Below, one piece after another: positions 47,027-60,900 of a DNA stretch of 64,000 bases; position 1 is the stretch's first letter; every line of letters starts with the position of its first letter. Under the pieces are notes generated by a model. That model searched no databases. It was given only the letters and a program-made list of their open reading frames with translations, and was not told the DNA's origin. Both the position numbers and the translations under genes were made by a program. The stretch is from Rhipidocladum racemiflorum (lineage: Eukaryota; Streptophyta; Magnoliopsida; Poales; Poaceae): assembly GCA_036346355.1 (NCBI GenBank), contig CM070572.1, positions 44,119,944-44,183,943 of the forward strand. Reading direction: 5' to 3'.

Positions 47027-48035
47027 ACTCGGAGACTCCGGATATTTAGTCCGGATACTCTGGGTTATCCGGATACTCCGGATCAATGTACCGGATACTC
47101 CGGATGATCCGGATAGTTCGGATAAAATACCGGATACTCCGGGTTGAGTGTCTCGGTCAAGAATTCAAGATCTGAGCAATCTAGAAGCAATCCACTTGAA
47201 CAAGAAGTAAGTAAATACTACCAAGAACCTATATCAAGTGGAGAAGCAGAGCCAAGCACAAAAACAAGATAGATCGGGGCTCCTAAATAAATCAACCCTA
47301 TACTGATCAACTCAATCACACATATAGGAATGAATTCAAGCAAGTAATGAAAGAGATGAAACCGAAATGAAGATGGAGACACGAAGATTTTATCCTCGAA
47401 GTTCGGATCCTTGAGGATCCTACGTCTCCGTTGAGGCGGCTCGGTCACACTTGAGCCGGGTCTCTTTCAACCCTCTTCCTCCGGTGTTGCACAATGCACT
47501 CGCCGGTCTTCACTTCTTTGATTCCTTTCCTTGCGGAGGCGGAATCGGCCTTCACAAACTTCCGTGGCCTTCCACACAAAGCTTGGAAGCTCACCAGGCA
47601 ACTCCTAGCCGTCTAGGAGACCTCAACCTCAAGAGCAACAAATACTCCCGAAGAACTCATTTAGAGTCCACCTCAAGTGCTCAACAACTCAAATCGATCC
47701 TCAATCCAAACACCTCTCTCCTCTACCCAACCCTTCACTCAAAAGGGGATCACTAAGATCTAAGGAGTATGGAGGAGTATTGGGGCCTCAAGAACTCACT
47801 TAGAACACCTCTAAACCCAGCAAAAACATCCCCCCAACGGCTACCTTGAAGTGGGCAAGAAAGGGGCCTTAAATAGAGGAACCCAAAAAACTAGCCGTTT
47901 GGGACCGAACTGGGCAACCCGGAGACTCCGGAAAAAACCCCGGAGACTCTGGATCATCCGGATACTCCGGAATCATCCGGATACTCCGGATAACCCGGAG
48001 ACTCCGGGTTACAACCCGGATACTCCGGATCTCCC
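47027..48035. repeat. CCGGATACTCCGG-type arrays in LTR 1
   Basis: Two clusters (47027-47155 and 47919-48030) of words such as CCGGATACTCCGGAT, CGGAGACTCCGG and ATCCGGATAGTTCGG, each built round the palindromes TCCGGA or CCGG. Between clusters the DNA is ordinary. The same clusters lie at 55459-55590 and 56345-56450 in LTR 2 and from 63889 in LTR 3. Confidence 0.9.
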
Positions 48036-49166
48036 AGGCAGCACACGGCAGTCCGACGAAAACGGGCATAACTTTTGATCCCGGACTCCGATTTCGACGA
48101 ATTCGGACTTTTCGGAAAGCTATGAACGGTGGCTATCCAACTAACAAGGTCTCACTACCCAAATCCCAAAGGATCAAATCAGATTTCACAAAGAATCCAC
48201 AAGGAGACCTCAAATTCTCACTTTCCGGCACCACCAACACTTCTAACCCTCACACCAACCCACCTACACTTAGGTGAACAAAGTGTGACTTGGGTTTCTC
48301 AACCTTAGACAAGGATAGACCACTTTGAGCACTTGAGACTTGTCTAAGTGATTTCAACGATTGCATCCCTCTTAATAGTACGGCAATCCTTAGACTCAAA
48401 TTTAAACACAAAATCTAAGTCTTACACTAAGCTTTGCCGACTTCTTCCGGATGCACGGTGCATGATGACGCTTCCACAAAGATTGATGATGCCCTTCGTC
48501 TTGTCAACCTCAACGCACTTCACCTCATGAGACTCTTGTCCTCTCGACCTTGACCTCAATCATCACCAAGACGATCCTCCATCAAGTCGAATCTGACTTA
48601 GTCCTCAGCTGTTGGTGACACCGCTGTCTTGTTGACTTTGACTCGCTTATCATCCTTCAAACCACTTGGTCATCATACACACAGCTTTGGGACCTAATTC
48701 TTATCAAAGCACTCAGCAAACACATTAGTCCCACAAGCTCAAAAGATATGAATTAGAATTAAATGAATGAGATGAAATACAACAAGTGTTTCATATAAAT
48801 AGGCATGATATCAACGAAAACACTTGACATAAGAATTGTTCTCTACTAAGTGCGGCATGATGAATATGTGATTGATCTATATGCACTTAGAGAGATAATT
48901 GCCAATAAGATGAATCATTTAAATCAAGGCAAGGATCACATACTTTGCTTAAATGAAACACATGATAGAATATACATGAATTGTACATGTGCAAATAATA
49001 TTTGGAATGAGAGTAAATGATGTGATCCAATTCTAGATTAAACTTCACTAGGAGAGGTGCATTAGAAGATATACAACTAAGATATGTATGCACCAAGTCA
49101 ATATGAAGCAATGAAGTTTAACTCTAGTTAACACAAGCATATTAAAAACAAAACACATAATGAACT

Positions 49167-49192
49167 CAAATGAATATATATATATATATATA
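49167..49192. repeat. TA microsatellite in LTR 1
   Basis: About 12 TA units; the matching run in LTR 2 (57595-57607) has about six. Confidence 0.9.
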
Positions 49193-49550
49193 TGCACAAG
49201 CAATTATGACATGAATCAATGTGCACATATGAAATCAACAAGTTACTTAGAGTTCAATATGCATTTGCAAAAGAGGAATGCAATGACAAATATGGAAGGA
49301 ACACCGAGATTGCATACCTCATTTTTGCTTAACCATCCCAATTGATTTTCCTCTAAAATAGATGAGACTAATATTCAACTAGGCAATAAACATGTTAGTC
49401 TCATAACAATATAAACATATTAGAGGTTTGTCTTTTGTTAAGCATTAAGTTAAGCATTTGTACAATTACATTGATTGACATTACATGCGTTTGTCATTAA
49501 TCGTTTATCATTAATCACCAAAACAACATAAGTGCTTAGATGCAATTTCA

Positions 49551-49563
49551 ATCTCCCTCTTTT
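49551..49563 (-). other. Polypurine tract of the left gag-only copy
   Basis: On the element strand AAAAAGAGGGAGAT directly precedes the 3' LTR. Related purine runs recur at about 49748-49758 and 49798-49804, so alternative plus-strand priming sites are possible. The same holds for the right copy at 57965-57977. Confidence 0.8.
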
Positions 49564-52500
49564 TGGTGATTTATGACAAACGATTTAACAAATGCACCAA
49601 AGGACAATATAAAGATATTTAGCTTTGAAATGAACACGGAGAATGAGTAAGAGATCATACTTACAAATATTCTCCGTCTTTTTCATTGTCCCTTTTTGTC
49701 AATCGATTATGGGGCATTTAATAAGTCCATAAATTCTCCCCAAATATTCTCCCTCTTTTTGACAATCGATTAGGGGGCAATTGATAAATCCATAAATTCT
49801 CCCCCTTTGTCATTAATCCCAAAAAGAATAACCTTTTCTCCCTCTAGATTGAACACTCAATAAAAAGATTAGGAAGAACAAGATAAAACAGAGGAGCTAG
49901 TAATAAGACAATGATATTAAGCTCCCCCAAAATCTAGGCAAGATATGAAAGCTATAATATCCTAGATTTAGGTTTATGGATAAGCTAACATCATAAATTG
50001 ATACTAAATGACTATGATGCCTTAAAACATATGTAAATGACAAGCACGACAAGGCATCACAAAGATAATGATCATGAGTCAAAAGATATAAAGGAGGTAC
50101 ATACTCATGATTGAATAAAGTATCAACTGAGAGAAGTAGATAATGTACAAGGGCATACCTTAATGAAGTATCATCCAAAAGACGTGATTGTCATATGCAA
50201 GGAACTAAAAGTAGCTCACAAATGCATGTTAGATGACATTTGGATGCACATAAGCAATAAACACATTTAAGGAATACCACTTGTAGACAATTAAGAACAA
50301 ATATCCATTAAGAGCAAAAATGAATACCAAATGAATGAGGAAGAGCTAAAAGAATATTCTAATACACAAAAGCTCCCCCTAAAACTAAGCAACATGGTAC
50401 CGATTGAGTAATTCTGGATAAGCAATAAATGAACTCAATGATACCAATTTAAATGAAGTCATGATTTATAAGAATGTAAGAAATGCTTAAATCATGACAA
50501 AGATCATATAGCAAATATGTGTAACAGAGCATAATAATTAATATCATATAGCCACTGTATGGAATTGAATTACATGCTTATGATCAATTTAAAGAGCAAT
50601 GTATACCTCTTACTAATGTGATCTTCAACTTACATTTCCTCCTCCTTTAGCATGGTGTCATCCATATCAATCAACCTTATATTGTAAAATGTTAGATGAC
50701 ACTTATGTAGAGAGAAAATGCAATTATCAATGAGAGGATACCAATTGATAAATATAGCATCAATTAGAAAGCGATACCAATTAACAAGCAATTGAAACAC
50801 GATGTCGAGCAATCTAATTACCAATTGAAATACATAAAGATTGAAAGAATTGATACCAATTGGAATACTTATCATGATAATCATTACACCATTTAAGGTT
50901 TAAGGCAATTAGCTTAATGGTGTACAAAGACCTTATTAAATATGGTCAGAAAGAAATACGTCCCTTATGTCGGTTCTTATGCATTGTATGTTCGAATCAG
51001 TCATGGTCAAGTCGCACGGCATCGGATCCCTCGGACTCTGGAGCTACACTCCTTTCCTTCATCTCACCGTCGAAGTTGACTCACTTTTCCGAAACCTTGA
51101 ACACCAACGAGATAAGCACACAATTTCGAGAACAAGTATCTTTCAACTTGACCCAAGTCAGTCTCACAAGGTCTAAGTGAAATATGCATGAGGTAAAAGG
51201 TTGACATGATACTACTACTCCAATGCATGCTAAAATACTGATTGAATTCAATGCACAAGAAGGATTTGAAAGCAGATTCAATTCTTGAAGTTCAAACAGA
51301 GGTAAAGAATAAACCATAAACGAGCTCACTCTTGAACTTACAAGAAAAGGTTCCACTCTCTAAGATATAAACTTCAAAGAGAAGAGAGAGGAAGCAAATT
51401 GCGGCCGGGACACAATCAATTTCAATAAAAGAACACTAGCCCCACAAAGCACTTTCAATCGAGAAGACTTGAATATTTGAAAGGCTTGCCAAGAACTTAG
51501 GTTGATTTGAGGACAAAGAATTTGAGTAAATGTGCTCCCACCTTATCTTAAAAGGATCATGGAGCTATGCTCATGCTCAACTCAAATTTCATCAAAAGGA
51601 AAGAATCAAATCAACCAAACAAGGTTCGGATACTCTGATAAAATAACCAGAGAGTCGGATTGGCAAGCAGTACAAACTTTGCTGAACTGTCAACTTTGGG
51701 ACAGTCCGGACATATAGTCCGGATACTCCGGATAACTCGGATACTTTGGAACAAATGTCCGGAGACTCCGGGTTGACCTATTCGGCCAAACACTGAGAAT
51801 TTGCAAATTTTGGTCAAATGAAGTCCAATGACCATAGGATTTTGTGGAGATGATCCATGGACAATCAAGAGACCTTTTCAATAGGAATTTCTCAAATAAA
51901 GTCCTCCATACAAAAGATATTCCAATAAGAACAAATGGAGGTTTAGATTTGACACTAAGTCAAATTCACGTTATCAATCTTGCTTATAAGTTCGAATAAA
52001 TTTGAGAACTCTCGGATAAGAACTCCATATGCAAGAGAAGATTTTCCAACAAATATTTTCAATAAATCAAATCGATTTGCACGAGCATCCGCAACTCATG
52101 CTAAAACTAGCTCCAAACAAATTTTAAATAAGGAGTTGAATTAAAAGCAAGCAAGAAATCAACCTTTGCAACAAATGCAAGTCAAAGTCATGCAAGCCAA
52201 AAGCATGAGCTTCACCCATTCGCAACATACGCCAAGAGGTTAGCTACATGCAAGGGACAAATAAGCTTTGAATGGAAATGAGCACTTATATGGCTTTAAA
52301 TGAATTTGTGATAAGATTAAAAGCCATTGGCACAAACTTATCCATTCAAACAGCAAAAATCAACTTGATTCAATAGAATATCAATTCGTATTGAAAAAGA
52401 GATTTTGGTGAGCTTCAAACAGACAAAACTGTTTTTCTAACCGAACCAGTTAACTCGGATAGTCCGGATAACTCGGATACTCCGGACAAAATGTCCGGAT

Positions 52501-53482
52501 ACTCTGGGTTATACTGCTCGGTCAAAACAGCGGGAAATCTGGGAAATGCAAGAGATTGAAGTCAATTGCTAGGCAATTTTCAACAGTAAACACAATATGC
52601 TTTTAGAAGCAATTTCCCGTCATATTTCCACTTTTGAAGCACGAAACATAGGAAGTATTAGTCATTTCACCAAAAGCTCACTAAGACGAATCAAATCGAA
52701 AAGAAATGCCAATAGAGAAGAATTCAACTAGAAAACTCACAAATGGCATTTAGCAATAAGACTCGAGAGAAATCATGAAACCACTAAGAAATGCTCCAAA
52801 TAAACAAGAGAAACAATAACCACAAATTTAGAGCAATTTCAAAAGAGAAGACATTCGAATTCACAAGGAATTGAATGTGGCAATAAAGTTTTTAGGTTTC
52901 ACGAGATTTTCTAGTTTTGCCAAAAAAAAGAGATCAACAAGGGCAAACAAAATATTCAAATGTCTATATGAGTTACACAAACCCTTGTGAGTCAAATATT
53001 AACAAGAAACTTGACTCATTTGGCAAAACTCACTTAAGTCTTTGGAAATGGACCTTTTTAGTCAAGATTACGTATTTCACTTCAAATTCATACATTGACT
53101 AAAATAGATCAAGTAGAAGAGCTACGTTAGCACTTAATTATTTTGGCACACTTAGGAAATGTGATATATATATATATAAAATAGCACTAACTCTGAATGT
53201 GCCGTTTTAAACTTGCTCAAGATTGCAATAAGGGAATAATACTAAAAGCAAGAGCAAGTACTACTAACAAGCAATTAAATCGATTTTCATGATACTAATG
53301 CATCTAAACCTACACAAGGCTAGAAGCAATAATATAATCAATTTAAATACTTGTTACCGAGATGGCATTGGCTCATGATTGTCTTGATTATCTTAATGCT
53401 TGGCTTTGATTGCAATTGATAGTTCCCTTTTCTTCTCGAGAAGCCAAGCGTCCAATCCATCTCTTAGTACCTAATAATTCTT
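49551..53482 (-). other. Non-coding internal region between gag and 3' LTR, left copy
   Basis: About 3.9 kb where pol would be expected. AT-rich, with many ACCAATTGA/GATACCAATT words and two CCGGA-type arrays (51624-51776 and 52451-52515). No frame shows protease, RT, RNase H or integrase motifs. The longest minus-strand frames (for example 49897-50178) resemble no known protein. Confidence 0.75.
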
Positions 53483-55254
53483 TTAGGCACTTTTTGGTAC
53501 CCAATCTTTGTTGGGTCCATTAATGTTAGTCACCATAGATTTAGGAACCCAAATGGCCCTAATATTTGCATTATTGACTTGACTAACATAACTACAAATA
53601 GGTTTGCAATAATTATTCCTCCTAGGCAAATGATTGGCATTTTTATGAAAAGGCTTTGGAGGACAATGATACTTTGCAAAACTATTTCTAGTTTGATCTC
53701 TTCTAAGCATATGATAATTGGAACTAAGCATTGGCTTAGAGGATCTAGTATATCTAGTAAATGTTTTGCTATCGTTATTTCTCCTAAGCAATTTATTTGA
53801 ATTGCTTTGTGTAGGCTTAGGAGTCCTAACAAATTTAGCAAGTTCATTTCTAGATTTACTCTTCCTATGCAAATGATCATTATCATTTTGAGCGGGCATA
53901 GGGGACTTGACAAGCTTGGCAACTACATTGCCATTCTTGTCCTTCCTAAGCAAATGATCATTAGAGTGATGAGTAGGCTTAGGGATTATACCTTTGGGAC
54001 AATCCTTACCGATGTGTCCCTTTTCCCGACAATTGAAGCAAGTAGGCTTTGAACGCCTCTTCCTCTTGTTTTGCTTCTTGTCGGCTTGCCTCAAAGTTGG
54101 AGTTGTGGCCTTGTTATCCACTTTATTGGGGCACACGGAGGCGAAGTGGCCCTTCTTGTTGCATTCAAGCACATAATCGTCTTCATTCTTGCATTGTGCT
54201 TCTTCTTGCTAATCTCCCTCTTGGAGATGTAGCCGAGTCCTCGCTTATCTTGAGGTGCCCTTGGCTTGCTCAAGATCTCATCGAGAACGGCTTTTCCATT
54301 TACGCACCTCTTCAAGTCATTTTCGAATCTAATGACTTGGGCCTTGAGCTCATTGTTTTCCTCTACAAGGTTAGTCTCAACATGCATAGAGGAAGTACTA
54401 GCATTTGAATTAGAGCAAGTCAATTCATCTACTAAATTACATTGAGTAGCAACATCTACTCTAGCGTTTGGGCTGCAAGGTATATAAAGCAATTCATTGC
54501 AAGGAGAAGAATTTATAATTCTAGATGACATGCAAGAATTTAACTCTAAGCATGGCACATCATCAAGAATATTGCAAGTTAATCCAACATCCACCTTGCA
54601 ACTAGAGGTGTCTTTGAGAAGCAAATTTTCATGATCTAATTTTAGAGCATCATATGATTTTTGAAGTAAAGCAAGTTTTTCAATCAAATCATATGATTTT
54701 CTAAATTGCTTCTCAAGGCAATCACGAAGAACCTTAATTGTAGAGATCAATTTAGCTTTGGAAGGTTCATCATTTACCTAGAGCCGTGAGGCAACGTGGT
54801 GAGGAGGAGGGTGACGAGGACTCATCATCACTCGAGATTGATGTGGAGCGATCATCATTTGAAGTCCGTATTTGTAAATCATCACTTTGATCAATCTTGA
54901 ACTTGTCATGATTCTTTTGGATGAGTGTCCACATGTCATGAGCCTTCTTGAGGTGGCACACCTTCTTCCGCTCGTCTTCGCTCAATACGCCAAGAATGGC
55001 CTCTAGAGCTTGGCGTTCTTTTCTTCACTTTGAGCATCCATTGTGCTATAGCCTTTATCTACAATGTTCCAAATGGAAGCATCAATAGATCTCAAAAACA
55101 TTTTCATCTTATGCTTCCATGGGCCATAATTAGAACCATTAAAGTCACGGTGCCCAACCTAAGCAATATGCACATAAGAGGATGAAGATGGAGCATTCAA
55201 ATTATTATTAATAGACATGCTAGCTCCAAGCTCACCCATCCCGTCTAACGACAT
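53483..55254 (-). pseudogene. Gag of the left copy, frame-disrupted
   Basis: Start ATG at 55254 (MSLDGMGELG). N-terminal copia-type gag segment, then KKAHDMWTLIQKNHDKF and a Ser/Asp-rich stretch ending TALGK at a TGA (54770). The next frame (54750-54091) carries a Cys-rich coiled-coil region, and a third (54172-53483) carries the knuckle CFNCREKGHIGKDC and the C-terminal repeats. Breaks seen against the right copy: indels near 55150 and 55010, and the loss of one base near 54165 that destroys the first zinc knuckle. The break at 54770 is shared with the right copy. Gag would package RNA into particles; enzymes must come from elsewhere. Confidence 0.88.
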
Positions 55255-55294
55255 CCAAACTCTTAAAGCGGTTAAGCTTAAATATCAGAGACTT

Positions 55295-55307
55295 GGCTCT
55301 GATACCA
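55295..55307 (-). other. Primer binding site, left gag-only copy
   Basis: The element strand reads TGGTATCAGAGCC two bases inside LTR 2, complementary to initiator Met-tRNA. Confidence 0.93.
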
Positions 55308-55309
55308 AT

Positions 55310-57964
55310 TGAAAGGACCGGGATGTCGGCCTAGAGGGGGGGCGTGAATAGGCGATTACAAAATTATACCCAATTAAAATTAAACAAACAGAGATAATGC
55401 GGAAGCAAAGGGTATAATTAAGTTTTGCAACTTAAACAATTTAGCCCGAGACAATTAACTCGGAGACTCCGGATATTTAGTCCGGATACTCCGGGTTATC
55501 CGGATACTCCGGATCAATGTACCGGATACTCCGGATGATCCGGATAGTTCGGATAAAATACCGGATACTCCGGGTTGAGTGTCTCGGTCAAGAATTCAAG
55601 ATCTGAGCAATCTAGAAGCAATCCACTTGAACAAGAAGTAAGTAAATACTACCAAGAACCTATATCAAGTGGAGAAGCGGAGCCAAGCACAAAAACAAGA
55701 TAGATCGGGGCTCCTAAATAAATCAACCCTATCTGATCCAACTCAATCACACATATAGGAATGAATTCAAGCAAGTAATGAAAGAGATGAAACCGAAATG
55801 AAGATGGAGACACGAAGATTTTATCCCGAAGTTCGGATCCTTGAGGGGATCCTCGTCTCCGTTGAGGCGGCTCGGTCACACTTGAGCCGGGTCTCTTTCA
55901 ACCCTCTTCCTCCGGTGTTGCACAATGCACTCGCCGGTCTTCACTTCTTTGATTCCTTTCCTTGCGGAGGCGGAATCGGCCTTCACAAACTTCCGGTGGC
56001 CTTCCACACAAAGCTTGGAAGCTCACCGCAACTCCTAGCCGTCTAGGAGACCTCAACCTCCAAGAGCAACAAATACTCCCGAAGAACTCACTTAGAGTCC
56101 ACCTCAAGTGCTCAACAACTCAAATCGATCCTCAATCCAAACACCTCTCTCCTCTACCCAACCCTTCACTCAAAGGGGATCACTAAGATCTAAGGAGTAT
56201 GGAGGAGTATTGGGGCCTCAAGAACTCACTTAGAACACCTCTAAACCCAGCAAAACATCCCCAACTGGCTACCTTGAAGTGGGCAAGAAAGGGGCCTTAA
56301 ATAGAGGAACCCAAAAACTAGCCGTTTGGGACCGAATCGGGCAACCCGGAGACTCGGAAAAACCCCGGACACTTCTGGATCATCCGGATACTCGGAATCA
56401 TCCGGATACTCCGGATAACCGAGACTCCGGGTTACAACCAGATACTCCGGATCTCCCAGCAGCACATGGCGATCCGACAGCGGGCATAACTTTTGATCCG
56501 GACTCCGATTTCGGCAATTCGGACTTTTCGAAAGCTATGAACGGTGGCTATCCAACTAACAAGGTCTCACTACCCAAATCCCAAAGGATCAAATCAGATT
56601 TCACAAAGAATCCACAAGGAGACCTCAAATTCTCACTTTCCGGCACCACCAACACTTCTAACCCTCACACCAACTCCACCTACACTTAGGTGAACAAAGT
56701 GTGACTTGGGTTTCTCAACCTTAGACAAGGATAGACCACTTTGAGCACTTGAGACTTGTCTAAGTGATTTCAACGATTGCATCCCTCTTAATAGTACGGC
56801 AATCCTTAGACTCAAATTTAAACACAAAATCTAAGTCTTACACTAAGCTTTGCCGACTTCTTCCGGATGCACGGTGCATGATGACGCTTCCACAAAGATT
56901 GATGATGCCTTTCGTCTTGTCAACCTCAACGCACTTCACCTCATGAGACTCTTGTCCTCTCGACCTTGACCTCAATCATCACCAAGACGATCCTCCATCA
57001 AGTCGAATCTGACTTAGTCCTCAGCTGTTGGTGACACCATTTGTCTTGTTGACTTTGACTCGCTTATCATCCTTCAAACCACTTGGTCATCATACACACA
57101 GCTTTGGGACCTAATTCTTATCAAAGCACTTTCCAGCAAACACATTAGTCCCACAAGCTCAAAAGATATGAATTAGAATTAAATGAATGAGATGAAATAC
57201 AACAAGTGTTTCATATAAATAGGCATGATATCAACGAAAACACTTGACATAAGAATTGTTCTCTACTAAGTGCGGCATGATGAATATGTGATTGATCTAT
57301 ATGCACTTAGAGAGATAATTGCCAATAAGATGAATCATTTAAATCAAGGCAAGGATCACATACTTTGCTTAAATGAAACACATGATAGAATATACATGAA
57401 TTGTACATGTGCAAATAATATTTGGAATGAGAGTAAATGATGTGATCCAATTCTAGATTAAACTTCACTAGGAGAGGTGCATTAGAAGATATACAACTAA
57501 GACATGTATGCACCAAGTCAATATGAAGCAATGAAGTTTAACTCTAGTTAACACAAGCATATTAAAAACAAAACACATAATGAACTCAAATGAATATATA
57601 TATATATGCACAAGCAATTATGACATGAATCAATGTGCACATATGAAATCAACAAGTTACTTAGAGTTCAATATGCATTTGCAAAAGAGGAATGCAATGA
57701 CAAATATGGAAGGAACACCGAGATTGCATACCTCATTTTTGCTTAACCATCCCAATTGATTTTCCTCTAAAATAGATGAGACTAATATTCAACTAGGCAA
57801 TAAACATGTTAGTCTCATAACAATATAAACATATTAGAGGTTTGTCTTTTGTTAAGCATTAAGTTAAGCATTTGTACAATTACATTGATTGACATTACAT
57901 GCGTTTGTCATTAATCGTTTATCATTAATCACCAAAACAACATAAGTGCTTAGATGCACTTTCA
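55310..57964 (-). repeat. LTR 2 of the gag-only array (shared by both internals)
   Basis: 2655 bp with the same ends, TGAAAGGACCGGG...GATGCACTTTCA. It serves as 5' LTR for the left internal region and 3' LTR for the right one. Most differences from LTR 1 are small indels within or near CCGG words and a shorter TA run. Confidence 0.9.
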
Positions 57965-60900
57965 ATCTCCCTCTTTTTGGTGATTTATGACAAACGATTT
58001 AACAAATGCACCAAAGGACAATATAAAGATATTTAGCTTTGAAATGAACACGGAGAATGAGTAAGAGATCATACTTACAAATATTCTCCGTCTTTTTCAT
58101 TGTCCCTTTTTGTCAATCGATTATGGGGCATTTAATAAGTCCATAAATTCTCCCCAAATATTCTCCCTCTTTTGACAATCGATTAGGGGCAATTGATAAA
58201 TCCATAAATTCTCCCCTTTGTCATTAATCCCAAAAAGAATAACCTTTTCTCCCTCTAGATTGAACACTCAATAAAAGATTAGGAAGAACAAGATAAAACA
58301 GAGGAGCTAGTAATAAGACAATGATATTAAGCTCCCCCAAAATCTAGGCAAGATATGAAAGCTATAATATCCTAGATTTAGGTTTATGGATAAGCTAACA
58401 TCATAAATTGATACTAAATGACTATGATGCCTTAAAACATATGTAAATGACAAGCACGACAAGGCATCACAAAGATAATGATCATGAGTCAAAAGATATA
58501 AAGGAGGTACATACTCATGATTGAATAAAGTATCAACTGAGAGAAGTAGATAATGTACAAGGGCATACCTTAATGAAGTATCATCCAAAAGACGTGATTG
58601 TCATATGCAAGGAACTAAAAGTAGCTCACAAATGCATGTTAGATGACATTTGGATGCACATAAGCAATAAACACATTTAAGGAATACCACTTGTAGACAA
58701 TTAAGAACAAATATCCATTAAGAGCAAAAATGAATACCAAATGAATGAGGAAGAGCTAAAAGAATATTCTAATACACAAAAGCTCCCCCTAAAACTAAGC
58801 AACATGGTACCGATTGAGTAATTCTGGATAAGCAATAAATGAACTCAATGATACCAATTTAAATGAAGTCATGATTTATAAGAATGTAAGAAATGCTTAA
58901 ATCATGACAAAGATCATATAGCAAATATGTGTAACAGAGCATAATAATTAATATCATATAGCCACTGTATGGAATTGAATTACATGCTTATGATCAATTT
59001 AAAGAGCAATGTATACCTCTTACTAATGTGATCTTCAACTTACATTTCCTCCTCCTTTAGCATGGTGTCATCCATATCAATCAACCTTATATTGTAAAAT
59101 GTTAGATGACACTTATGTAGAGAGAAAATGCAATTATCAATGAGAGGATACCAATTGATAAATATAGCATCAATTAGAAAGCGATACCAATTAACAAGCA
59201 ATTGAAACACAGTATCAGAGCAATCTAATTACCAATTGAAATACATAAAGATTGAAAGAATTGATACCAATTGGAATACTTATCATGATAATCATTACAC
59301 CATTTAAGGTTTAAGGCAATTAGCTTAATGGTGTACAAAGACCTTATTAAATATGGTCAGAAAGAAATACGTCCCTTATGTCGGTTCTTTATGCATTTGT
59401 ATGTTCGAATCAGTCATGGTCAAGTCGCACGGCATCGGATCCCTCGGACTCTGGAGCTACACTCCTTTCCTTCATCTCACCGTCGAAGTTGACTCACTTT
59501 TCCGAAACCTTGAACACCAACAGATAAGCACACAATTTCCAGGAACAAGTATCTTTCAACTTGACCCAAGTCAGTCTCACAAGGTCTAAGTGAAATATGC
59601 ATGAGGTAAAGGTTGACATGATACTACTACTCCAATGCATGCTAAAATACTGATTGAATTCAATGCACAAAGAAGGATTTGAACGCAGATTCAATTCTTG
59701 AAGTTCAAACAGAGGTAAAGAATAAACCATAAACGAGCTCACTCTTGAACTTACAAGAAAAGGTTCCACTCTCTAAGATATAAACTTCAAAGAGAAGAGA
59801 GAGGAAGCAAATTGCGGCTGGGACACAATCAATTTCAATAAAAGAACACTAGCCCCACAAAGCACTTTCAATCAGAGAAGACTTGAATATTTGAAAGGCT
59901 TGCCAAGAACTTAGGTTGATTTGAGGACAAAGAATTTGAGTAAATGTGCTCCCAACTTATCTTAAAAGGATCATGGAGCTATGCTCATGCTCAACTCAAA
60001 TTTCATCAAAAGGAAAGAATCAAATCAACCAAACAAGGTTCGGATACTCCGGATAAAATAACCAGAGAGTCCGGATTGGCAAACAGTACAAACTTTGCTG
60101 AACTGGTCAACCCGGACAGTCCGGACATATAGTCCGGATACTCCGGATAACTCGGATACTCCGGAACAAATGTCCGGAGACTCCGGGTTGACCTATTCGG
60201 CCAAACACTGAGAATTTGCAAATTTTGGTCAAATGAAGTCCAATGACCATAGGATTTTGTGGAGATGATCCATGGACAATCAAGAGACCTTTTCAACAGG
60301 AATTTCTCAAATAAAGTCCTCCATACAAAAGATATTCCAATAAGAACAAATGGAGGTTTAGATTTGACACTAAGTCAAATTCACGTTATCAATCTTGCTT
60401 ATAAGTTCGAATAAATTTGAGAACTCTCGGATAAGAACTCCATATGCAAGAGAAGATTTTCCAACAAATATTTTCAATAAATCAAATCGATTTGCCTGAG
60501 CATCTGGCAACTCATGCTAAAACTAGCTCCAAACAAATTTTAAATAAGGAGTTGAATTAAAAGCAAGCAAGAAATCAACCTTTGCAACAAATGCAAGTTA
60601 AAGTCATGCAAGCCAAAAGCATGAGCTTCACCCATTCGCAACATACGCCAAGAGGTTAGCTACATGCAAGGGACAAATAAGCTTTGAATGGAAATGAGCA
60701 CTTATATGGCTTTAAATGAATTTGTGATAAGATTAAAAGCCATTGGCACAAACTTATCCATTCAAACAGCAAAAATCAACTTGATTCAATAGAATATCAA
60801 TTCGTATTGAAAAAGAGATTTTGGTGAGCTTCAAACAGACAAAACTGTTTTTCTAACCGAACTGGGGCTTAACTCGGATAGTCCGATGTATGATCCGGAT

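Larger units (their letters stand above)
46881..49550 (-). repeat. LTR 1 of the gag-only array
   Basis: 2670 bp on the plus strand, TGAAAGGACCGGG...GATGCAATTTCA. The right boundary is set by the adjoining polypurine tract (on the minus strand) and the left by interruption of the Angela-like LTR. Contains two CCGGA-type arrays and a TA microsatellite (about 49167-49192). Confidence 0.9.

Noticed and set aside
47027..48035. CRISPR-like appearance of the CCGGA arrays
   Set aside because: The words are short, palindromic and irregularly spaced, with no constant-length spacers; the context is a plant LTR.
49897..50178. 93-codon minus-strand open frame present in both gag-only copies (also 58307-58588)
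   Set aside because: Identity between copies follows from the recent duplication and is not evidence of coding; no domain or Kozak-like context was seen.
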